This document shows positions 19,247-29,166 of a DNA stretch of 64,000 nt, piece by piece (position 1 is the stretch's first letter; every line of letters begins with the position of its first letter). The stretch lies in NCBI RefSeq assembly GCF_028686475.1, contig NZ_JAQUCA010000008.1:62001-126000 (forward strand), in the 5' to 3' direction. The stretch is from Giesbergeria sp. (lineage in GTDB: Bacteria > Pseudomonadota > Gammaproteobacteria > Burkholderiales > Burkholderiaceae_C). Below the pieces are notes generated by a model. It worked only from the letters and a program-made list of their open reading frames with translations, made no database searches and had not been told where the DNA came from. Both the position numbers and the translations under genes were made by a program.

Positions 19247-19519
19247 GTGAACAAAACCGAACTCATCCAGCATATCGCCACCCACGCCGACATCTCTAAG
19301 GCGGCAGCCGCCCGCGCGCTGCAAGGCACTATGGACGCCATCAAAGACACCCTCAGACAAGGCGGTAGCGTCTCGCTGGTGGGTTTTGGCACCTTCTCTG
19401 TCGGGCGACGTGCCGCGCGCAAAGGGCGCAATCCCCGTACCGGCAGCCCCATTGAAATCAAAGCCGCAAAAATTCCTAAGTTCAAACCTGGAAAAACGCT
19501 CAAAAATGCTGTAAACTAA
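19247..19519 (+). CDS. hupB: HU family DNA-binding protein
   Basis: MNKTELIQHIATHADISKAAAARAL...GFGTFSVGRRAARKGRNPRTGSPIEIKAAKIPKFKPGKTLKNAVN; GTG start. Confidence 0.93.
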   Translation: MNKTELIQHIATHADISKAAAARALQGTMDAIKDTLRQGGSVSLVGFGTFSVGRRAARKGRNPRTGSPIEIKAAKIPKFKPGKTLKNAVN

Positions 19520-19531
19520 CGTTTTCCGGTG

Positions 19532-19607
19532 GGGTGCTTAGCTCAGTTGGTAGAGCGGCGCCCTTACAAGGCGTAGGTCAGCGGTTCGACCCCGTTAGCA
19601 CCCACCA
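19532..19607 (+). tRNA. tRNA-Val(TAC)
   Basis: 76 nt cloverleaf, acceptor GGGTGCT/AGCACCC, anticodon loop CTTACAA, encoded CCA. Confidence 0.97.
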
Positions 19608-19622
19608 CCACCGAATACAAAG

Positions 19623-19647
19623 GCGAACGCAAGTTCGCTTTTTTTTT
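19623..19647 (+). terminator. rho-independent terminator after tRNA-Val
   Basis: GCGAAC-GCAA-GTTCGC followed by a T tract. Confidence 0.85.
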
Positions 19648-19665
19648 GTCACTGAAAGATAGACC

Positions 19666-21594
19666 ATGTTTGAATCCATCCGCAAGCACTCCAAGATTGC
19701 GATGCTCTTGCTGTTCTTGCTGATCGTTCCATCCTTCATTTTGGTAGGTATCGACTCCAGCTATTTTTCAGGCAGCAGTCCGGTGGTGGCCTTGGTCGAT
19801 GGCCAAGAAATCACCCAAAACGATTGGGATAATGCCCATCGGCAAGAATCAGACCGTCTGCGCGCCCAGCAACCGCAGCTCAATGCAGCCTTGCTCGATA
19901 CCCCCGAAGCCCGTTATGCCACGCTAGAGCGTTTGGTGCGCGAGCGCGTCTTGCAAGCCGCGGTCAAAAAATCCCATTTGGTTGCCAGCGATGGCCAGTT
20001 GGCACGCCAACTCAAGGACATTCCACAAATTGCGGCTTTGCGCCGTGCCGATGGCACACTCGATATTGAAGGCTATAAAGCCTTGGTCGCCACGCAGGGC
20101 CTCACCCCCGAAGGCTTTGAAGCTGCCGTGCGCCGTGATTTGGCCATCAACCAGGTCTTGGGCCATTTGGGCAGCACAGCGTTTGGTACCGCCACGCAAA
20201 CCAAAGTCACTTTAGATGCCCTGTTGCAACGCCGTGAAGTGCAATTGGTCGAAGTCAAGCCCGCCAGCTTTATCAGCAAGGTAGAGCAAACCCCTGAACT
20301 GCTGCAACAGTATTACCAAGCCAATACGGCCAAGTTCCAGCAGCCCGAACAAGCCAGCATCGAGTATGCTGTGCTGGATTTGGCCAGCGTTGCTGCCAGC
20401 ATCAACCTGAACGAAGCCGACCTGCGTACCTATTACCAAGAAAATCTGGCCCAATGGGCGGGTAAAGAAGAGCGTCGCGCCAGCCACATTCTCCTCCAGG
20501 CCAGTAAAGACACCCCCGCCGCTGAACGCGACAAGGCCAAAGCGCGCGCCCAAGAATTGCTAGAACAATTGCGTAAAAACCCCAGCAGCTTTGCTGAATT
20601 GGCCAAGAAGCATTCGCAAGATACAGGCTCGGCGGTTCAAGGCGGTGATTTGGGCTTTTTTGCCAAAGGGGCAATGGTCAAACCGTTTGAAGAGGCCGCT
20701 TTTGCCTTGAAGAAAGGCGAGCTGAGCGAAGTGGTCGAGAGCGAATTTGGCTACCACCTGATTCAACTCACCGACATCAAAACCCCGCGCCAGCCCAGTT
20801 TTGAAGAACTGCGCCCACGCCTAGAGGCCGAGTTGCGCCAACAACAAGCACAACGCAAATTTGCCGAAGTGGCTGAAACCTTCACCAACACCGTTTACGA
20901 ACAAGCCGAAAGTTTGCAACCTGTGGCCGAAAAACTGGGCCTGAAGGTGCAAACCGCTACCCAAGTGCAGCGCAAGCCCAGCCCCGGTACGCCAGCTCCT
21001 TTGAACAACGAAAAATTCTTGACCGCGCTGTTCTCTGAAGACTCGATTGCCAACCAGCGCAATACCGAAGCCCTGGAGCTGGGCAACAACCAACTGGTAG
21101 CGGGGCGCATCACGGCGTACCAAGCGGCAGCCACTTTGCCCTTTGACACCGTGCGCGAGCAGGTGCAAAAACTCTATGTGGCAGAAAAATCAGCCGAACT
21201 GGCGCGCAAAGAAGGCGAGGCCCGTTTGGCCGCTTGGCAAATCAAACCCGAAGCTGCTACGGGTTTAGGGGCTGCGTTGGTGGTCTCGCGTGAGCAACGC
21301 CAAAACCAAGCCCCGGCCTTGCTGGATGCGATTTTGTCGGCCAAAACCAATGAGCTGCCTGCTTGGGTCGGGGTTGACTTGGGCAACCAAGGCTATACCT
21401 TGGCACGCATCAACCGCATCGTGCCGCGCGAACCCGGCCCGGCCAATATAGAAGAGCAACGCCAGCAGCAGTACGTGCAGTGGTTGGCCGCTGCTGAAGC
21501 CCAAGCCTACTACGAGTTCTTAAAAACCCGTTTCAAGGTGCAAATCAAGGCCCCGCGTCCTGTTAGCGCCAGTGCGAATGCAGAAAAGAATTAA
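19666..21594 (+). CDS. ppiD: SurA N-terminal/PpiC domain peptidylprolyl isomerase (PpiD-like)
   Basis: N-terminal TM MLLLFLLIVPSFILVGIDSSYFS; parvulin domain RRASHILLQASKDTPAAERDKAKARAQELLEQLRKNPSSFAELAKKHSQDTGSAVQGGDLGFF. Confidence 0.88.
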   Translation: MFESIRKHSKIAMLLLFLLIVPSFILVGIDSSYFSGSSPVVALVDGQEITQNDWDNAHRQESDRLRAQQPQLNAALLDTPEARYATLERLVRERVLQAAVKKSHLVASDGQLARQLKDIPQIAALRRADGTLDIEGYKALVATQGLTPEGFEAAVRRDLAINQVLGHLGSTAFGTATQTKVTLDALLQRREVQLVEVKPASFISKVEQTPELLQQYYQANTAKFQQPEQASIEYAVLDLASVAASINLNEADLRTYYQENLAQWAGKEERRASHILLQASKDTPAAERDKAKARAQELLEQLRKNPSSFAELAKKHSQDTGSAVQGGDLGFFAKGAMVKPFEEAAFALKKGELSEVVESEFGYHLIQLTDIKTPRQPSFEELRPRLEAELRQQQAQRKFAEVAETFTNTVYEQAESLQPVAEKLGLKVQTATQVQRKPSPGTPAPLNNEKFLTALFSEDSIANQRNTEALELGNNQLVAGRITAYQAAATLPFDTVREQVQKLYVAEKSAELARKEGEARLAAWQIKPEAATGLGAALVVSREQRQNQAPALLDAILSAKTNELPAWVGVDLGNQGYTLARINRIVPREPGPANIEEQRQQQYVQWLAAAEAQAYYEFLKTRFKVQIKAPRPVSASANAEKN

Positions 21595-21639
21595 ATTTTT
21601 GGCAAACGAGGTTTTTTCTTGCTATAATTTCGCTCTACG

Positions 21640-21715
21640 GTGGCTGTAGCTCAGTTGGTAGAGTCCAGGATTGTGATTCCTGTTGTCGTGGGTTCGAACC
21701 CCATCAGTCACCCCA
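21640..21715 (+). tRNA. tRNA-His(GTG)
   Basis: Cloverleaf with acceptor GTGGCTG/CAGTCAC, anticodon loop TTGTGAT, C discriminator, CCA; preceding G (21639) may be G-1. Confidence 0.96.
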
Positions 21716-21726
21716 AGTAAATAAAC

Positions 21727-21763
21727 AAAAAAGCCGCTCCTAACTGGGGCGGCTTTTTTGTTG
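21727..21763 (+). terminator. rho-independent terminator after tRNA-His
   Basis: AAAAAAGCCGCTCC-TAAC-TGGGGCGGCTTTTTTG hairpin with T tract. Confidence 0.8.
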
Positions 21764-21771
21764 GCGCGTAG

Positions 21772-22100
21772 ATTGTAGGCAACTTTGGAAAATCGAGGGC
21801 TTTTTAGCTGCACCTTGACGACGACGTTCAAGTACCAGCGTCCCCGGTTGTCTTGCCTCAAGCTGCGGTGGTACACCGATAGACATGCTTCGGCAATACA
21901 TTGAAGAGCAGCAAACGCCCCATGAGGATGCCTACGGCATCCGCGCGCTCTCGATCTCGGGCTAAACCCCAAGGCTTCTCGCGCACTTGGTGATCGTGTT
22001 CTTGCAGCACCAAAAACAACGTCTTGAAATACCCCTGATTGCTCCAGCGGACAAAGCGCTGGTACACCTGTGCCCTAGCGATTAGCGGCTGTAGATTGGC
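21772..22100 (-). pseudogene. degenerate transposase remnants (TnpB-like and IS5-like fragments)
   Basis: Minus-strand frames contain SLRQDNRGRWYLNVVVKVQLK (resembles the TnpB mid-region) and VYQRFVRWSNQGYFKTLFLVLQ (resembles IS5-type N-terminal HTH); no intact ORF. Confidence 0.4.
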
Positions 22101-22396
22101 TGTAAGGTTGCTGCTCTGGCAACAGCAGGGCAACAAAAAAGCATTTTTTTGTTTTTGATATAGGCTTGTTTTAATAAACAAATAATTATTGTTTATATGG
22201 AATTTTAAATTAAATGAAAAATTCTTTTAAAAACAACAACTTACACAACAATAGAAATCTTCATAAGCATTAACATTTTTCTAGTAAAGCCCCATTCCTT
22301 TCAGCACCAGAATACGGCCACCAACGCAAGACCGCACTGCGATTTAAACAAATCGAGAGGCGCTCTGATTGTGCAAAAATTTCTGGAGAAAATGAA

Positions 22397-22978
22397 ATGG
22401 GTCAAATTTACAAAGTGGTGGCAGTTTCTGGCAGTGTGCAAAGCCCTTCGCGCACCTTGGCGCTGATAGAGCAACTGGTCAACACCTTGGGCGATGCTGT
22501 ACCGATTGAGGTGCAACACCTTGACGTGGGCGCACTGGCCCCGCTGATTGGCAGCGCCTTGTCACGCACACAACTGCCCGCTGCAGCAGAGGCCAGCATC
22601 CAAGCGATTGAATCTGCCGATGTACTCATCGTGGCCAGCCCAGTCTATCGCGGCTCTTATACCGGCCTGTTCAAACACCTGTTTGATTTTGTTCACCACG
22701 AAGCGCTGATTGATGTGCCGGTGCTGCTGGCAGCTACCGGCGGCAGCGAGCGCCACTCGCTGGTGATTGACCACCAGTTGCGCCCGCTGTTCAGCTTTTT
22801 CCAAGCCCGCACGTTGCCGATTGGCGTTTATGCCACCGAGCAGGACTTTAGCAACTACGAAATCACCAGCGCCCCATTGCTGGAGCGCATCCGTTTGGCA
22901 ATTGAGCGCGCTGTGCCCTTGCTAGACCGCGCCCCACTGCTGAAGGCGCAAGCCGCCCCAACCCCTGTTGCCGCGTAA
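22397..22978 (+). CDS. NAD(P)H-dependent FMN reductase (MsuE/SsuE family)
   Basis: KVVAVSGSVQSPSRTLALIEQLV; ADVLIVASPVYRGSYTGLFKHLFDFV; first gene of the sulfur cluster. Confidence 0.88.
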   Translation: MGQIYKVVAVSGSVQSPSRTLALIEQLVNTLGDAVPIEVQHLDVGALAPLIGSALSRTQLPAAAEASIQAIESADVLIVASPVYRGSYTGLFKHLFDFVHHEALIDVPVLLAATGGSERHSLVIDHQLRPLFSFFQARTLPIGVYATEQDFSNYEITSAPLLERIRLAIERAVPLLDRAPLLKAQAAPTPVAA

Positions 22979-23043
22979 TCCGCCTTCATCCATTGCCCGG
23001 CCATCCAGTTTTTGACTTCACCTCTTTTCCACAGGCTTTTCCC

Positions 23044-24468
23044 ATGACCACTTCCAAGAAACGCATCATCCTGAACGCTTTTGACATGACTTGCGTCGGC
23101 CATCAGGCCGCTGGCACTTGGCGGCATCCTTCCAGTCAGGCTTCGCGTTACAACGATTTGGAGTATTGGACGAATCTGGCGATTGAGCTGGAGCGTGGTG
23201 CATTTGATGCGCTGTTCATCGCCGACGTGGTGGGGGTTTATGACGTGTACCGAGGCTCGGCTGAGGGCGCTTTGCAAGACGCAGCACAGGTTCCAGTGAA
23301 TGACCCCTTTGGTGCCATCTCTGCTATGGCTGCCGTAACCCGCAATGTAGGCTTTGGTGTCACAGCTGCGGTCACGTTTGAGCATCCGTACTTGCTGGCA
23401 CGCCGCCTGTCCACCTTAGACCACCTGACCAAGGGTCGGGTGGCTTGGAACGTGGTGTCGTCCTATCTGGATTCAGCCGCCCGCAACATTGGTTTAGACA
23501 AACAGCTTCCACATGACGAGCGTTATGACTTGGCCGAAGAGTACATGGAGGTCATGTACAAGCTCTGGGAAGGCAGTTGGGAAGAAGGGGCCGTTTTGCG
23601 CGACAAGGAGCGCGGCATCTTTACCGACCCGACCAAGGTACACCCTATCAAGCACGAAGGTAAGTATTTCAAGGTTCCGGGCTTTCACCTGACCGAGCCA
23701 TCGCCCCAGCGCACACCCGTGATTTTTCAGGCGGGAGCCTCCGCAGCGGGCCGCGCTTTTGCCGCCCACCATGCCGAGGCCATGTTCATTCTGGCCACTA
23801 GCCCCGAGTCGGCCCGCGTGCTGACCGACAAGATTCGTGCCGAAGTGGCAGCTGCTGGGCGCGAACCCGATGCCTTGAAGATTTTCACCTTGCTCACGGT
23901 GATTACTGGGCCTACCGACGAGGCGGCGCAGCGCAAGCATGAGGAATACCTGTCTTATGCCAGTCCCACCGGGATGATGGCACTCTATGGCGGCTGGACG
24001 GGGTTGGACTTTGCTTCCCTCGACCCGGATACGCCCCTGAAAGCGGTAGAAAACGACAGCCTGCGTACCACCCTTGAATCGCTGGCAGCCGACGGCAAGG
24101 AATGGACAGTGCGCGAGGTGATTCGCCAACGCTCTATTGGTGGTCTTGGCCCCGTCGTGGTGGGCGGGCCGCAAAAGGTGGCGGACGAACTGGAACGCTG
24201 GGTGGATGAAGGCGGTGTGGATGGCTTCAACTTGGCCTATGCCATCACCCCTGCATCGACCACTGACTTCATTGATTTTGTAGTGCCCGAGTTGCGTAAG
24301 CGCGGGCGCGCACAAAGCTCCTATGCGCCGGGCACCCTGCGCGAGAAGCTGCTGGGTGACAAGGACGGCAAGACACGCGACTCGCACCCCGCCACGCACT
24401 GGCGCAAACACTACATCGGCAAAGAGAGTGTGGCCGATGCCAGCGGGCCGGCAGCGTCTTGGGCTTGA
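23044..24468 (+). CDS. LLM class FMN-dependent monooxygenase (NtaA/SnaA/DszA-type)
   Basis: RIILNAFDMTCVGHQAAGTWRHP...LARRLSTLDHLTKGRVAWNVVSSYLDSAARNIG; VIFQAGASAAGRAFAAHHAEAMF. Confidence 0.88.
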   Translation: MTTSKKRIILNAFDMTCVGHQAAGTWRHPSSQASRYNDLEYWTNLAIELERGAFDALFIADVVGVYDVYRGSAEGALQDAAQVPVNDPFGAISAMAAVTRNVGFGVTAAVTFEHPYLLARRLSTLDHLTKGRVAWNVVSSYLDSAARNIGLDKQLPHDERYDLAEEYMEVMYKLWEGSWEEGAVLRDKERGIFTDPTKVHPIKHEGKYFKVPGFHLTEPSPQRTPVIFQAGASAAGRAFAAHHAEAMFILATSPESARVLTDKIRAEVAAAGREPDALKIFTLLTVITGPTDEAAQRKHEEYLSYASPTGMMALYGGWTGLDFASLDPDTPLKAVENDSLRTTLESLAADGKEWTVREVIRQRSIGGLGPVVVGGPQKVADELERWVDEGGVDGFNLAYAITPASTTDFIDFVVPELRKRGRAQSSYAPGTLREKLLGDKDGKTRDSHPATHWRKHYIGKESVADASGPAASWA

Positions 24469-24492
24469 TGGGCTGAAAAGAAGAGGCACACC

Positions 24493-25674
24493 ATGTCCAC
24501 CTTAACCACCCCTCCCTTACCTTACCAACAAATCACCGCCGCCTTGGCGCGCGAGTTTGCCGAAACCGCCGTTGCGCGCGACATCAGCGGCGGCACCCCC
24601 AAGGCCGAGCGCGATGCGCTACGCCGCAGTGGGCTGCTGTCTTTGTCCATCCCGCAAGCATACGGTGGCCAAGGACTGAACTGGAGCCAAATTCTGGACA
24701 CAGTGCGTACCTTGGCCCAAGTGGACAGCTCGATTGCCCATGTCTATGGTTTTCACCATTTGCTGCTGGCTACGGTGCGCCTGTTCTCGCGCCCCGACCA
24801 GTGGGAGCCTTGGTTAGAGCAGACGGCACGCAAAAATTGGTTTTGGGGCAATGCCCTCAACCCACTCGATACGCGCACCGTGGTGCGAAAACTCGATGGC
24901 TGGTATGAGTTTTCGGGCAAAAAGAGCTTTTGCTCTGGCTCGGCAGATTCTGAGATGCTGGTGGCCTCGGGTGTGGACGAGAGCAGCGGCAAATTGTTGA
25001 TTGCGGCGGTGCCCACCTCACGGGCGGGCATCACCCTCAACTACGACTGGAACAACATGGGCCAGCGCCAAACCGATAGCGGCAGCGCGCTGTTTGAAAA
25101 AGTGCGGGTAGAGGCCCATGAGCTGCTGCTCGACCCCGGCCCGCTGTCCACGCCGTTCTCGTCGCTGCGGCCCTTGCTGGCGCAGCTGATTTTTGTCAAC
25201 TTATTTCTGGGCTTGGGTGAAGGTGCTTTGGCACAATCCAGCCACTACACCCTGAACGAGTCACGGCCTTGGTTCCGTTCTGGGATGGAGCAGGCCCACC
25301 AAGACCCGTACACGCTGCTGCACTATGGCGAGTTTTTTGTCGGTTTGGAAAGTGTACGCCTGCTGGCGCGCAACGCCGCCGAGCTGTTTGATGCCGCTTG
25401 GAGCCAAGGTGAGGCGCTGGACGCACAGCAGCGCGGCCAAGTGGCCGTAGCGATTGCGGCGGCCAAGGTGGCCTCCACTCGGGTCGGTTTGGAGGTGTCG
25501 AGCCGCTTTTTTGAGACCACCGGTGCCCGCGCCACCCACGGCGCGCTACGGCTGGATCGCTTTTGGCGCAATCTACGCACCCAAACCCTGCACGACCCGG
25601 TCGATTACAAGCTCAAAGAGCTGGGTGACTGGGCGCTCAATCGCGAGATTCCTGCGCCCTCGTTCTACTCTTGA
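24493..25674 (+). CDS. acyl-CoA dehydrogenase-like flavin monooxygenase (SfnB/DszC-type)
   Basis: LSIPQAYGGQGLNWSQILDTVRTLAQVDSSIAHVYGFHHL; YEFSGKKSFCSGSADSEMLVASG; sulfur-cluster context. Confidence 0.85.
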   Translation: MSTLTTPPLPYQQITAALAREFAETAVARDISGGTPKAERDALRRSGLLSLSIPQAYGGQGLNWSQILDTVRTLAQVDSSIAHVYGFHHLLLATVRLFSRPDQWEPWLEQTARKNWFWGNALNPLDTRTVVRKLDGWYEFSGKKSFCSGSADSEMLVASGVDESSGKLLIAAVPTSRAGITLNYDWNNMGQRQTDSGSALFEKVRVEAHELLLDPGPLSTPFSSLRPLLAQLIFVNLFLGLGEGALAQSSHYTLNESRPWFRSGMEQAHQDPYTLLHYGEFFVGLESVRLLARNAAELFDAAWSQGEALDAQQRGQVAVAIAAAKVASTRVGLEVSSRFFETTGARATHGALRLDRFWRNLRTQTLHDPVDYKLKELGDWALNREIPAPSFYS

Positions 25675-26873
25675 GCGATACCTTGATGGCCGCAACCCTT
25701 CCGATTTGGCCGCCACCGCCGGGGCAAGACAGCAGCGCATTTGACTGGATTTTTGAAGACCCGCGCTCCAAAACCCTGTTGACCGAAGTCGAGCAGGTGG
25801 CTCCCAGCCATGCCAACATCCTGATTACCGGCGAAACGGGTACTGGCAAGGAGCTGATTGCCCGCCACCTGCACGACCGCAGCGCCCGGCGCAATGGCCC
25901 GTTTGTCGTGGTCAGTTGTGGCGCTTTTTCTGAAGCGCTGGTGGATGCCGAACTGTTTGGCCACGAAAACGGCGCTTTTGCCGGTGCCTTTGGTACCCAG
26001 ATAGGCTGGTTTGAGGCCGCGCATGGTGGCACCATTTTTCTCGATGAAATCAACGACCTGCCACTGACAGTACAGAACAAACTGCTGCGCGTACTGCAAG
26101 AGCATGAAATTGTGCGCTTGGGTGGGCGCAAACCGATTCCCATCGACGTGCGTATTGTGGCTGCTGCCACCGCTGATTTAGATGAGATGGTGCAGCAAAA
26201 GCGTTTTCGCAAAGACCTGTACTACCGGCTCAATGTGGTCAGGCTGCACGTACTGACCCTGCGCGAGCGCCCCGGCGACATCGTGCCGCTGGCGCGTTAC
26301 TTTATGGAGTTGTACAGCCGCAAGCTGGGTTATGCCCGGCTGCGCTTAACGCCTCAAGCCGAGCAACTGCTGATGCAGGCCCCGTGGCCGGGCAATGTGC
26401 GTGAATTAGAAAACACCATCCACCGCAGTTTGTTGTTGTGTGATGGGGATGTGCTGGATGCCAGTAGTTTGCGCCTGTTGCACCCCGGCAGCAGCACCGT
26501 AGCAGCGCCCAGTCCGCCTGCACAGCAAGTTCCAGCTCCGGCGCTATCGGTGCAGCCGCCTATACCCCTGCTCCCAACAGTCCACAGCGAAAGTGCGGCA
26601 CACGCAGCTTTGCGCCACGCCATTCGCCAACTGTGCGAGGCCAATGCGGCCGATTTGTACCAAAGCGTAGAAGACACCCTGTTGCGCGAAGTCTTTCGCT
26701 ATTGCCATTACAGCCAAAGCGAAACTGCCCGCCTCTTGGGTGTGAGCCGCAACATTGTGCGCGCCCGCCTGATCCGGCTGGGCGAAGTCAACGGTACGCG
26801 CAAGCACCCTACCGATGCCGACGACACCGACCTCCCCTATCCCCCCACCCCCTCCGACAAGGAAACACCATGA
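25671..26873 (+). CDS. sigma54-interacting transcriptional activator (SfnR-like), variant GAFAGA loop
   Basis: Walker [28 protein letters not shown] in place of [46 protein letters not shown]-terminal Fis-type HTH. No N-terminal receiver domain. Confidence 0.88.
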   Translation: MSDTLMAATLPIWPPPPGQDSSAFDWIFEDPRSKTLLTEVEQVAPSHANILITGETGTGKELIARHLHDRSARRNGPFVVVSCGAFSEALVDAELFGHENGAFAGAFGTQIGWFEAAHGGTIFLDEINDLPLTVQNKLLRVLQEHEIVRLGGRKPIPIDVRIVAAATADLDEMVQQKRFRKDLYYRLNVVRLHVLTLRERPGDIVPLARYFMELYSRKLGYARLRLTPQAEQLLMQAPWPGNVRELENTIHRSLLLCDGDVLDASSLRLLHPGSSTVAAPSPPAQQVPAPALSVQPPIPLLPTVHSESAAHAALRHAIRQLCEANAADLYQSVEDTLLREVFRYCHYSQSETARLLGVSRNIVRARLIRLGEVNGTRKHPTDADDTDLPYPPTPSDKETP

Positions 26874-28006
26874 GCCTCGATATTTTCTGGTTTCTCCCTA
26901 CCTCTGGCGACACCCGCTATTTGGGCAAGTCCGATTTTGGCCGTGCGCCCAGCAATGCCTATCTGCGCCAAATTGCCGTCACGGCCGAGCATTTGGGCTA
27001 CGATGGTTTGCTCATTCCTACCGGTAGCTCCTGCCTTGACCCGTGGGTGACGGCGGCCAGTTTGGTACCGGTCACGCAGCGCATCAAGTTGTTGGTGGCA
27101 TTGCGTACCTCTTTGGGCAACCCCACGGCCTCGGCACGGCAGGCGGCTACCTTAGACCAAGCCCTCAATGGCCGATTGCTGCTCAATGTGGTGCCCGGCG
27201 GCGATGCCGTTGAGCTGGCGGCTGATGGCATTTTTTACGACCACGACGCGCGCTATGCCGCTGGCGATGAGTTTTTGACCATCTGGCGCAAACTGCTCCA
27301 AGGCGAACGGGTGGATTTTGAGGGCGAACACCTGCGCGTAGAAGGGGCACAAAACTTTTTCCCGCCGGTCAGCAAACCGTATCCACCGCTGTATTTTGGG
27401 GGTTCCTCGCCAGCAGCGCACGAGTTGGCCGCCAAGCATGTCGATGCTTACCTGTCTTGGGGCGAACCGCCCGAGGCGGTAGCCAAAAAGATTGCCGATG
27501 TGCGCGAGCGTGCTGCCAAATATGGCCGTACCGTGCGTTTTGGCATTCGCATCCATGTGATTGTGCGCGAAACCAGTGCCCAAGCCTGGGCCGCCGCCGA
27601 CCGCCTCATCAGCCACTTGAGTGACGAAGAAATTGAACGCGCACAACAAAACTATGCGCGCATGGACTCCGAAGGCCAACGCCGCATGGCGGCGCTGCAC
27701 GGTGGCCGCCGCGACCAGTTGGTGGTGGGGCCGAATTTGTGGGCCGGGGTCGGGTTGGTGCGCGGTGGTGCCGGTACGGCACTGGTGGGCAACCCCGAAG
27801 AAGTGGCTGCCCGCTTACAAGAATATATGGATTTGGGCGTGGACAGCTTTGTGCTCTCGGGCTACCCGCACCTCGAAGAATCCATCCGTTTTGCTGAGTT
27901 GGTGTTCCCGCTGCTGCCGGGCAAAAAGCCGGTGAACCTGCGTGACCAAACCCTGACTGGCGGTGCTTTTGATGCCCGTGCCACCGTCACCACCGAATCG
28001 CGTTAA
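26870..28006 (+). CDS. ssuD: FMNH2-dependent alkanesulfonate monooxygenase
   Basis: [21 protein letters not shown]...[24 protein letters not shown]...[29 protein letters not shown]. Confidence 0.92.
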   Translation: MSLDIFWFLPTSGDTRYLGKSDFGRAPSNAYLRQIAVTAEHLGYDGLLIPTGSSCLDPWVTAASLVPVTQRIKLLVALRTSLGNPTASARQAATLDQALNGRLLLNVVPGGDAVELAADGIFYDHDARYAAGDEFLTIWRKLLQGERVDFEGEHLRVEGAQNFFPPVSKPYPPLYFGGSSPAAHELAAKHVDAYLSWGEPPEAVAKKIADVRERAAKYGRTVRFGIRIHVIVRETSAQAWAAADRLISHLSDEEIERAQQNYARMDSEGQRRMAALHGGRRDQLVVGPNLWAGVGLVRGGAGTALVGNPEEVAARLQEYMDLGVDSFVLSGYPHLEESIRFAELVFPLLPGKKPVNLRDQTLTGGAFDARATVTTESR

Positions 28007-28050
28007 ACCAGCCAGCTATGAGACTACTTTGCAAGCACCCCGCAGCGCCA

Positions 28051-28743
28051 GCGGCCACCGTGTGATTGACATGCGCTGCCGCCCGGCCTATCTGCATGAT
28101 TTTTTGGAGCCACGCCCCCGGCCAGCACCTGCCCAACGACACCATCCACCAAATTGTGCAAGGGCATCCAGAACTGATTGGCATTGGTGCGGTTGACCCA
28201 GCGTTGCAGGGCACCGAGGCCGCACTGGCCGAGGTAGAACGTGCGGTGCATACCTTGGGACTGGCGGGCATTGACCTAGAACCGGGCTTTGGTGCCCCAG
28301 CGCGCCATCCGGATGATCCGGTTTACTTCCCGATTTACGACTTGGCCCAAGACTTGGACATCCCTGTCTTCTTGATGAGTGGCCCCACTACGCCCGATTT
28401 GCGCTACAACGACCCAGCGCCCTTGGCACAGGTGGCGCAAGCCTTTCCGTGTCTGAAATTAGTGGCCTACCACGGCTATTGGCCGAATGTGCAGCAAGCG
28501 ATTGGCGTGGCCTTTCGTTACGAAAATGTCTTCTTGGTGCCGGATATGTACCTGTTCCAACCCGGAACACAGGCTTATGTGGAGGCGGCCAACAGCTTTT
28601 TAGGCGAGCAGTTTTTGTTTGGCTCGTCGTACCCGTTCCGGCCTATCGGCCAAACCATAGAAGACTTTTTGGCCTTGGGTTTTCATGCTGGGGTGGTGGA
28701 AAAGCTGTTGTTCGACAACGCAGCACGCTTGCTCAAGTTGTAG
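28051..28743 (+). pseudogene. amidohydrolase family protein, frameshifted/internally deleted near the N-terminus
   Basis: Expected N-terminus VIDMRCRPAYLHDF is in frame 3 (ORF 27963..28196); the body PGQHLPNDTIHQIVQGHPELIGIGAVDPALQGTEAAL... is in frame 1 (ORF 28066..28743). Switch near 28093-28125. Confidence 0.6.
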
Positions 28744-28744
28744 A

Positions 28745-29119
28745 TTAGGCCAACATCTGCGCCCACTGCTGGGCAGCAAAACCCACCGTAATGCTCAGGC
28801 CATCGCCGCACTGCCACTCGACCACGGGGCGCTTAATAGCGCTGCTGTGTTCTAACAGCAATGCGCTGGCGCTGGCGGCATCGCACACCTTGCTTTGCAA
28901 AGCTGGGTCTAGTTGGCGCCAAGTCGTGCCTTGGCGATTGAGCAGGCGTTCCCAGCCCACAGCGGCCATCCAAGCGGCCAAGCGTTCGGCGGGCACACCT
29001 TGTTTTTTAAAATCGTGAAACTGGTAAGGCAGGCCTTGCGCCGTTAGCCACGCACGGGCTTTTTTCACGCTGTCGCAGTTGGCAATGCCATACACGGTGA
29101 TGTTGGTGGTGATAGTCAT
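28745..29119 (-). CDS. Spx/MgsR/ArsC-like (YffB) thioredoxin-fold protein
   Basis: ITVYGIANCDSVKKARAWLTAQGLPYQFHDFKKQGVPAERLAAWMAAVGWERLLNRQGTTWRQL. Confidence 0.85.
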   Translation of the reverse strand: MTITTNITVYGIANCDSVKKARAWLTAQGLPYQFHDFKKQGVPAERLAAWMAAVGWERLLNRQGTTWRQLDPALQSKVCDAASASALLLEHSSAIKRPVVEWQCGDGLSITVGFAAQQWAQMLA

Positions 29120-29166
29120 GCCCGCCATGATGCGCCAGCGTCGCCTCGGCGACAATAGCCCCCTGT

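Noticed and set aside
22357-22376. Possible sigma54 promoter AGGCGCTCTGATTGTGCA before the FMN reductase gene
   Set aside because: GG-to-GC spacing is 2 nt too long for the -24/-12 consensus; not supported despite the nearby sigma54 activator.
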